The notes under the pieces: model-generated
What the model saw: only the letters and a program-made list of their open reading frames with translations
Database searches by the model: none
Told to the model about the DNA's origin: nothing
From: Chryseobacterium gleum
GTDB taxonomy: Bacteria; Bacteroidota; Bacteroidia; Flavobacteriales_D; Sanyastnellaceae
Direction of reading: 5' to 3'
NCBI GenBank assembly: GCA_945897395.1
Contig: CAMDFE010000017.1
Span: 1 to 12,360 of the forward strand
DNA length: 12,360 bases
Shown here: one piece after another, positions 7,421 through 12,360 of the stretch
Layout: the number at the start of each line of letters is the position of its first letter
Numbering within the stretch: the first letter of the stretch is position 1
Made by a program: the position numbers and the translations under genes

Positions 7421-8926
7421 ATGAAAAAAATCTACTCATTGATTGCAATTGCGATGTTGAGTGTAACAGGAGCATCTGCCCAACGTTACATGACAGAGCA
7501 ATTTACTTCGGTTGACGTTCAAACGGACGTTACCTATGGCGTGAACGCTACAGTATTGTATTATTCTCAGCTTGGACAAGCGGTTCCAGAGGGATTAAAA
7601 ATGGATGTTTATTCTCCAGCAGGAGACACTGAAACGAACCGTCCAGTTATTCTTTATTTCCACACTGGAAACTTCCTTCCTTTCCCACAAAATCAGGGTA
7701 CTGGTGGAACAAAAACGGATGCTACAATTGTTGAGTTGTGCACTCGTCTAGCTAAATTGGGTTATGTAGTAGCTTCTTGCGACTACCGCCTTGGCTGGAA
7801 TCCAATTGCTGCGACTCAAGAAGAGCGTGTAAACACTTTGATTAACGCGGCTTACCGTGGTGTTCAAGACGGTCGCACTGCTGTTCGTTTTTTCCGGATG
7901 ACTGCTGCTGAGGGTGGAAACCCATTCGGTATTGATCCAACCCGTGTTGCAGTTTGGGGACAAGGTACAGGTGGATATATCACATTCGCTATAACAGGTA
8001 TTGATGCATACACAGACTTGTTACTGCCTAAGTTTACAACGAGCACTGGAATTCCAATGGTATTGGATTTCGTGAATGGAGATATCAATGGTACTTCTGT
8101 TGGTGTTAACCCTTTGAATGGTGATACTCTTTGTTATGCTAACCACGTAGGTTATAGCTCTGACGTAAGTGTTGCGTTAAACATGGGTGGTGCTTGCGGA
8201 GATATTTCTTGGATTGATGCAGATGACAACCCAATGATTTCTTTCCAGGTTCCTTCAGATCCTTTTGCTCCTTACTACACAGGAACTGTTATCGTTCCTG
8301 GTTTGAACCTACCAGTGGTGGAGGTTAGTGGAAGCTATGATGTTCAATTGGCAATGAGCCAATACGGCAACAATGGAATTTTTGAATTGGCTGAAGGTTA
8401 TTTACTTGGTCAAGCTTATACAGATGCTGCTAACACAACCAACAATGGTTTCCATGGTTTGTTCCCATTGGAGCGTCCAACAGGAATGGAAGCAGATACA
8501 GCGCCATGGGAATGGTGGGATACTGCAACTAATCCAGGAAGTGCAAATGGTTTGTTACTGAATCCTGACATGTCTATGGCTAAGGGAATGGCGTATTGTG
8601 ATTCAATTATGGGGTATTCAGTACCACGTATTGCTTGTGCAATGAACTTAAACACTAGCCCATGTTACATTGGAATAGACGAGAATGAAGAAGTTTCATT
8701 CAATGTATTTCCAAATCCAGCGAATGAGTCGTTTGCAATTCGCGCTTCAGAGCGTGTAAGTGCAATTCGTATATTCGATGCAATGGGAAGAGTGGTTTAC
8801 AATTCGAACACAACCAATCAAGAAGTTGTATTCGTAGATTCCTCAAACTGGTCTGCAGGAATGTATACGGTAGAGATTCACACTTCGAACAACGCTGTTG
8901 CAAGAAAGAAAATGTTGAAGAACTAA
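7421..8926 (+). CDS. Secreted alpha/beta-hydrolase-fold protein with T9SS type A sorting domain; catalytic Ser apparently replaced
   Basis: The 501-residue product has a signal peptide (MKKIYSLIAIAMLSVTGASA, cut near residue 20). Its core resembles carboxylesterase/BD-FAE-like alpha/beta hydrolases: a strand and oxyanion-type loop ILYFHTGNF (77-85, where HGGxF is usual), then GYVVASCDYRLGWNP (114-128), a helix with AYRGVQDGRTAVRFFR (144-159), and the elbow GIDPTRVAVWGQGTGGY (170-186). In the elbow the usual G-x-S-x-G reads G180-Q-G182-T-G184, so the nucleophile position is Gly. A possible acid loop, VPSDPFAPY (D280), and His candidates such as H345 remain. Seven cysteines may form disulfides. 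Residues about 426-501 (FNVFPNPANESFAIRA, IRIFDAMGRVVY, WSAGMYTVEI, ARKKMLKN) are a T9SS type A sorting domain, which predicts export across the outer membrane and surface anchoring or release. The gene starts 3 nt after the receptor stop codon, so the two form an operon and probably a functional pair. Activity as an esterase is doubtful. Confidence 0.85.
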   Translation: MKKIYSLIAIAMLSVTGASAQRYMTEQFTSVDVQTDVTYGVNATVLYYSQLGQAVPEGLKMDVYSPAGDTETNRPVILYFHTGNFLPFPQNQGTGGTKTDATIVELCTRLAKLGYVVASCDYRLGWNPIAATQEERVNTLINAAYRGVQDGRTAVRFFRMTAAEGGNPFGIDPTRVAVWGQGTGGYITFAITGIDAYTDLLLPKFTTSTGIPMVLDFVNGDINGTSVGVNPLNGDTLCYANHVGYSSDVSVALNMGGACGDISWIDADDNPMISFQVPSDPFAPYYTGTVIVPGLNLPVVEVSGSYDVQLAMSQYGNNGIFELAEGYLLGQAYTDAANTTNNGFHGLFPLERPTGMEADTAPWEWWDTATNPGSANGLLLNPDMSMAKGMAYCDSIMGYSVPRIACAMNLNTSPCYIGIDENEEVSFNVFPNPANESFAIRASERVSAIRIFDAMGRVVYNSNTTNQEVVFVDSSNWSAGMYTVEIHTSNNAVARKKMLKN

Positions 8927-8946
8927 TTAGTTTCTTCAAGACATAG

Positions 8947-8975
8947 AAAAGGCCCTAGCAATAGGGCCTTTTTTT
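8947..8975. terminator. Intrinsic terminator between convergent genes, probably bidirectional
   Basis: AAAAGGCCCTA (8947-8957), the loop GCAA and TAGGGCCTTTT (8962-8972) form an 11-bp perfect stem followed by T residues to 8975. The left arm begins with A residues, so the minus-strand transcript also ends in a short U run. It lies 20 nt after the hydrolase stop and 17 nt beyond the HIT gene stop, serving both. Confidence 0.88.
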
Positions 8976-8992
8976 ATGCGAAATATTATAGT

Positions 8993-9382
8993 TTATGCGT
9001 TTGAGATTGCGTTGCAAATCTCCGCGTATTCTTCGGGTGTGAAAGTCAATCGTTCTTTTTCGAAATTCATATCGTGAATATGATTGATGGGAATCAAGTG
9101 CATATGCGCATGAGGAACTTCCAATCCGATCACGCTAATTCCAATTTTCTTACAAGGAATAACAGTTTGAATTTTTCGAGCTACTTCTTTAGCAAAAAGA
9201 TTTAGAGCTTCCAATTCTTCGTTAGGAAGATCGAAGATGTAATCAATTTCTTTTTTTGGAACAACGAGAGTATGACCTTTGGCTACTGGCAGAATATCTA
9301 AAAACGCTATGAAAAGTTCGTTCTCGGCTATTTTGTAGCAGGGGATTTCTCCATGAATAATACGCGTAAATAGGGTGGCCAT
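8993..9382 (-). CDS. HIT-family nucleotide-binding hydrolase
   Basis: Histidine-triad proteins bind nucleotides and hydrolyse nucleoside phosphoramidates or related compounds in the cytoplasm. The 129-residue sequence has the standard order: TLFTRIIHGEIPCYKI (3-18), the FLDILPVAKGHTLVVPK strand pair (27-43), and the histidine triad in VPHAHMHLIPI (89-99), with H91, H93 and H95; the middle one, H93, corresponds to the catalytic His of HINT. Length and architecture are those of a small Hint-type enzyme. The ATG (9382-9380) overlaps the greA stop codon by one base (TAATG), so translation is probably coupled to greA. The physiological substrate is not known for most bacterial members and is not revealed here. 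Confidence 0.93.
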   Translation of the reverse strand: MATLFTRIIHGEIPCYKIAENELFIAFLDILPVAKGHTLVVPKKEIDYIFDLPNEELEALNLFAKEVARKIQTVIPCKKIGISVIGLEVPHAHMHLIPINHIHDMNFEKERLTFTPEEYAEICNAISNA

Positions 9383-9855
9383 TAGCGATTAATGTCTAGA
9401 ATTTCGAGTTGTAAAGTTCCAGCAGGAACCTGAACTTCCGCAATATCACCCACTTTTTTGCCAAGCAATCCTTTGCCAATCGGGGAATCAATACTAATTT
9501 TTTTCAGAGCAAGGTTGGCTTCGTTTTCTGCAACTAGTGTGTATTCTACTTCAGTGTTAGACTTTAGGTTTTTCAACTTAACACGAGAGAGAATGTATAC
9601 TTTAGAGTTGTCAATGTGCGAATCGTCGATTAAACGCGCATTAGCTGCTAGGTCTTCCATCTTAGCTATGCGTGCTTCAAGGTGCCCTTGCGCCTCTTTG
9701 GCTGCGTCATATTCAGCATTTTCACTGAGGTCACCTTTGTCTCTTGCTTCAGCAATTTGCTGACTAATCTTAGGACGCTCAACCATCTTGAGGTTGTATA
9801 AACCGTCTTTTAATTTTTTAAGTCCTTCCGCTGTGTAATAGGCAATGTGTGACAT
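9382..9855 (-). CDS. greA: Transcription elongation factor GreA
   Basis: GreA enters the secondary channel of backtracked RNA polymerase and stimulates cleavage of the extruded RNA 3' end. The 157-residue length is normal. The N-terminal coiled coil (about 1-75) carries the tip sequence ARDKGDLSENAEYDAAKEAQ (37-56), in which D42 and E45 match the acidic pair that coordinates the catalytic Mg2+. The C-terminal FKBP-like domain follows, ending with SPIGKGLLGKKVGD (124-137) and QLEILDINR. It precedes the HIT gene with a 1-base overlap. The start at 9855 matches the family N-terminus (MSHIAYYTAEGLKKLK). Confidence 0.96.
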   Translation of the reverse strand: MSHIAYYTAEGLKKLKDGLYNLKMVERPKISQQIAEARDKGDLSENAEYDAAKEAQGHLEARIAKMEDLAANARLIDDSHIDNSKVYILSRVKLKNLKSNTEVEYTLVAENEANLALKKISIDSPIGKGLLGKKVGDIAEVQVPAGTLQLEILDINR

Positions 9856-9867
9856 AGTCTTGTATGT

Positions 9868-9900
9868 ATTAAAATAAAGAAACCCCGCGAACGAGGTTTC
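9868..9900 (-). terminator. Hairpin between the PorV/PorQ-like gene and greA
   Basis: On the minus strand, GAAACCTCG and CGGGGTTTC (9900-9879) form a 9-bp stem with one G-U pair, closed by TTCG and followed by TTTATTTTAA. On the plus strand the stem has a C-A mismatch, so it is built for minus-strand RNA. It lies 22 nt after the stop codon of the PorV/PorQ-like gene, so it is most simply that operon's terminator. Because a -7-like element lies just upstream of it, it could instead sit in the greA leader. Confidence 0.65.
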
Positions 9901-9904
9901 AAAA

Positions 9905-9912
9905 CAAATATA
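9905..9912 (-). promoter_or_regulatory. Candidate greA-HIT -7 promoter element
   Basis: Read on the minus strand, 9912-9905 is TATATTTG, an exact match to TAnnTTTG, 49 nt upstream of the greA ATG. No TTG occurs at the normal -33 distance. If used, transcription would start at about 9899, right at the foot of the hairpin at 9900-9879. Confidence 0.35.
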
Positions 9913-9921
9913 GTAAGAATT

Positions 9922-10959
9922 TTAAAGCGTAATGTGAATTCCCATGCTATGAATTCCATTGAAAGGATTCGTTAAGCGGTAAGAATAATCTAAGCCAATA
10001 ACGCTTCCGTTATCACCTGCTGGCAATTGAATAGTCATACCTCCGGTTGGCCCAGACAAGGCGCTTTTCGCATTGTAAGTTGTATTCGACCCAATGTCTT
10101 GTTGGAATCCGCCTCTTAAGAAAAGACGGTTACGAAGGTTATACTCTAAACCTAAAGCAATTTGGTCCTTGCTGAACGAGTTTGAAGTGTAAGCAGCATT
10201 AGCTGTCAACTTCATACTGTTTTTCATTAGGAAATCGTAAGCGAAACCAACGTTTACCATGGAAGGCATTTCATAAGGCTGTGAACGCTGCTCAACAGTG
10301 AGTGTATTGCCACTTGAAGGAATTACAGCAGAAACAGTCATACCGTCACCTTTGTATTTCATTGGAGGTCCAACGTTACGAAGAGTGATACCAAAGCGAA
10401 CGTTGTCTTTTTCTCCTGTTACGTAGCGTATTCCAGCATCGAATGCAACACCTTGTGAGCGCACATTGTAGATGGCTTCGCTAATCAAACGTACAGTAAG
10501 ACCACCGTAAATACTGTTAGAGAATTCTTTCGCGAAGCTTATTCCAATGTTGGAATAGTTTACAGTGAAAGAGCCTATACCACCTTCAGGAAGTGCTTCT
10601 GTTGTGCGAGCTATGTCTCCGAAATTCATGTTTACAACAGACAATGCGAAGGCACCCGATTTTCCTACTTTTTGTCCAAAGGCTGCTGCGTTTAGTTGAA
10701 TACCTGTTCCAACGAAATACTGCGTATTGGTGAAAAGCAATTCTGTTTTTTTCGTGAAGGCCAATCCTGCAACGTTTAAAAACACACTTTCTACTCCTGT
10801 TACTGAAGAGAGAGAAGAATTTCCTAATCCCGATGAACGAGCCCAAGGATTCACAAGTAAGTGACTCGCACCGGCTGATCCAGATCTATCGGGATTTCCT
10901 GCAAAAAGAGAGGATGTAATTCCTAAAATCAGGGAAAGTGATATGATTGATTTTTTCAT
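9922..10959 (-). CDS. PorV/PorQ-family outer-membrane beta-barrel protein
   Basis: The 345-residue product has a signal peptide (MKKSIISLSLILGI, cut near SLFA, residue 20) and then the family opening LLVNPWARSSGLGNSSLSSV with FLNVAGLAF, followed by alternating amphipathic strands rich in Gly and aromatics, including YGGLTVRLISEAI and GVAFDAGIRYVTGE. These are features of FadL-like PorV/PorQ barrels. Its N-terminal motif is not the RxGGMGDxGVA...WNPAKYAF form I associate with the core T9SS shuttle PorV, so I read it as a paralogue, not porV itself. PorV and PorQ carry or retain type IX substrates at the outer membrane; a similar role for this one is inference. It follows a gene for a large exported protein by 20 nt, implying an operon, and ends 22 nt before a hairpin. 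Confidence 0.82.
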   Translation of the reverse strand: MKKSIISLSLILGITSSLFAGNPDRSGSAGASHLLVNPWARSSGLGNSSLSSVTGVESVFLNVAGLAFTKKTELLFTNTQYFVGTGIQLNAAAFGQKVGKSGAFALSVVNMNFGDIARTTEALPEGGIGSFTVNYSNIGISFAKEFSNSIYGGLTVRLISEAIYNVRSQGVAFDAGIRYVTGEKDNVRFGITLRNVGPPMKYKGDGMTVSAVIPSSGNTLTVEQRSQPYEMPSMVNVGFAYDFLMKNSMKLTANAAYTSNSFSKDQIALGLEYNLRNRLFLRGGFQQDIGSNTTYNAKSALSGPTGGMTIQLPAGDNGSVIGLDYSYRLTNPFNGIHSMGIHITL

Positions 10960-10979
10960 GATCGTAATTCGTTTTTCAA

Positions 10980-12360
10980 TTAGAAGTTATTCAAGTCAAC
11001 CGGACGCATAATGCCGAACCATTTCAAGATTTTCTCTCCGATGCCAGGTACATCGACATGTATAATGTAGGTTCCAGAAGCGATCGGAATGTTTCTTTCA
11101 TTTTTCAAATCCCAGTCGATACTAGTGATTTTATCAGCTTTCTTAAATTGTCTGATTCTGTTACCATTCAAATCATAGATTGTAACGGTACAGATGTCAG
11201 GAAGATTCGTAATCTTTACGCGGTTATCCAATTGATTGGTTTCATATGAACTGAACGCGTAGTATGGATTAGGAACTACATTAATAATGTCAAGTACTGA
11301 GGTAAGCGTGGTTGCATCGTTTAATGTGGTTGCAAGGTTCTTGGTTGAGAAGGTATAAATGTTTCTCCAACCGTTCACAGAAGCTGTCTCCGTAGAAATG
11401 TCGGGATTGTCATATGAGTAACTCGCATATGGCTTCGCTACACGAATGCTTATACGAACGTCGTTAGGAATCAATCCTTCTTCTACAGAAAGCAGAGGGT
11501 GTTCTGGATTTACAAGTCCGCTACCTACCCAAGTACAACCGCGGAATACTTTCTTCCAGTTTGAAGAGCTAATCGAAGGATCAGACAATTTACTGTAAAG
11601 GAATGCACCGTCGTCATATCTAGGCACAAGCGCTAAACTGGAAGCAGGGCTTGTAGCTGAGTAATCTTCGTAACGAAGATTCTTAAACACATAGATCCAA
11701 TGTTGCCCACCGAATAATGGTTGACCATTGTTTGTGTATAGACGGGTTGAAGGATTCCAGATCATATCACGACCGTTTTCTCCAACTAACCAACTGTCCT
11801 CACCGAACGCCATGTTTAATCGTTCTCCTGTGCTAAGGTCAATTGCATATCCAGGGAACCAACCCATTCCGATAGCACCTACTAAATCTCCTTCTGCAGA
11901 ATTGTATCCAGCTTGTCCTGCTTTTCTTCCGTTTTTGTCCACAGAAGGAGCGCGACGTACTTTCATTTTCTCAGGATCAACTGTGTTATCACCGTCGTTG
12001 TCTTCTGCTAAAGCAGGTGTGAATTGCATTTCCAATACAGGGCAACGCGTCCATTTTGATTTGTCTTTTGTGAAGACAACATCGATGTTGTTTAGACCTT
12101 TGATGTTTGATTTACGTTGTTGATCCAATTGATCAAGATCACCTTTCAAAGCATCGGTTGTTGGAGCTACATTATTTACAATGATCGTTGCATCATTTGG
12201 ATCTAGAACCGTTCCGGCCACCAAGCAATAAGGAGACCATGTTCCGCCTGCTACTGCTTCATATTTCTCTTGTTCGTCAGTAAATGGGAATCCAGTACTT
12301 CCTTGCTCAAAGTCGTCATACAAAGCTTCCGATAGAGCCTGTGGGTCAGTCCCCTCTGTT
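10980..12360 (-). CDS. Large exported protein with T9SS-like C-terminal domain (C-terminal part, 5' end outside the window)
   Basis: The minus-strand frame is open from the right edge to its stop at 10982-10980, about 460 codons; the start lies outside. I cannot name a function. The visible part includes an acidic Asp/Asn-rich motif DNDGDNTVD near 12002-11976, of calcium-binding type, Gly- and aromatic-rich sequence such as GMGWFPGYAIDLSTGERLNM, and a C-terminal beta domain from about 11285: INVVPNPYYAF, NRVKITNLPDICTVTIYDLNGNRIRQF, WDLKNERNIPIASGTYIIHV, then EKILKWFGIMRPVDLNNF. That domain follows the plan of T9SS sorting or FlgD-like Ig domains (the PNP start, IYDLNGN and SGTYI strands), but the tail is longer and different from the usual KKMLK-type end. 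The PorV/PorQ-like gene starts 20 nt downstream. From memory, such C-termini occur beside PorV/PorQ-like genes in other Bacteroidota. It is not PorU, whose C25 peptidase-type sequence is not seen. Confidence 0.7.
   Translation of the reverse strand, partial: TEGTDPQALSEALYDDFEQGSTGFPFTDEQEKYEAVAGGTWSPYCLVAGTVLDPNDATIIVNNVAPTTDALKGDLDQLDQQRKSNIKGLNNIDVVFTKDKSKWTRCPVLEMQFTPALAEDNDGDNTVDPEKMKVRRAPSVDKNGRKAGQAGYNSAEGDLVGAIGMGWFPGYAIDLSTGERLNMAFGEDSWLVGENGRDMIWNPSTRLYTNNGQPLFGGQHWIYVFKNLRYEDYSATSPASSLALVPRYDDGAFLYSKLSDPSISSSNWKKVFRGCTWVGSGLVNPEHPLLSVEEGLIPNDVRISIRVAKPYASYSYDNPDISTETASVNGWRNIYTFSTKNLATTLNDATTLTSVLDIINVVPNPYYAFSSYETNQLDNRVKITNLPDICTVTIYDLNGNRIRQFKKADKITSIDWDLKNERNIPIASGTYIIHVDVPGIGEKILKWFGIMRPVDLNNF

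Noticed and set aside
8373..8655. Small open frames on both strands inside the hydrolase gene (8373-8561 plus, 8416-8655 minus)
   Set aside because: They overlap continuous coding sequence of the hydrolase-fold gene and show no start context or family motif.
7421..8926. SusD-like lipoprotein following the receptor
   Set aside because: There is no lipobox cysteine after the signal peptide and no SusD helical repeat; the hydrolase-fold and sorting-domain motifs are clear instead.
10980..12360. PorU, the usual neighbour of PorV
   Set aside because: No C25 gingipain-like peptidase motifs are visible and the C-terminal sequence differs from the PorU end; the adjacent barrel also lacks the canonical PorV opening.
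1..12360. Insertion sequences, phage genes, CRISPR arrays, tRNA or rRNA
   Set aside because: I looked for transposase motifs, regularly spaced repeats and RNA-gene folds and saw none; the gaps between genes are short and explained by terminators and promoters.

Overview
The window looks like a chromosomal piece of a Bacteroidota bacterium, probably a Flavobacteriales-like lineage. The grounds are an AT-rich sequence, genes without clear Shine-Dalgarno sites, promoter-like elements of the Bacteroidota type (TTG, about 20 nt, TAnnTTTG), a SecA N-terminus with the long insertions typical of that phylum, a TonB-dependent receptor with an N-terminal carboxypeptidase-regulatory-like domain, a type IX secretion (T9SS) type A sorting domain, and a PorV/PorQ-family barrel. 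The genus cannot be told from the sequence alone.

Layout, left to right. (1) 1-708, minus: the first 236 residues of secA, cut by the left edge. (2) 709-1049: a 341-nt divergent AT-rich intergenic region with a perfect -7 element for secA inside a palindrome, and a candidate promoter for nrdB. (3) 1050-4476, plus: nrdB-nrdA, a complete class Ia ribonucleotide reductase with all metal ligands, the radical tyrosine and the redox cysteines, resembling the eukaryotic R2/R1 type, closed by an intrinsic terminator. (4) 4598-8926, plus: a two-gene unit made of a TonB-dependent outer-membrane receptor and, 3 nt later, a secreted alpha/beta-hydrolase-fold protein with a T9SS sorting domain, closed by a terminator that can also serve the opposing genes. 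(5) 8993-9855, minus: greA and a HIT-family gene overlapping by one base, with a hairpin between the neighbouring gene and greA. (6) 9922-12360, minus: a PorV/PorQ-family barrel preceded by the C-terminal part of a large exported protein that runs off the right edge.

Most of the window is core housekeeping: protein export, dNTP synthesis, transcript-cleavage factor. The most unusual part is the receptor/hydrolase pair. The hydrolase-like protein has Gly where the GxSxG nucleophile serine should be, so it may be a surface-exposed binding protein or pseudo-enzyme feeding the receptor rather than an esterase. The second point of interest is the right-end pair, a PorV/PorQ paralogue with a large surface protein whose C-terminal domain resembles but does not exactly match a T9SS sorting domain. 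I see no phage, insertion sequence, CRISPR array, tRNA or rRNA in the window.
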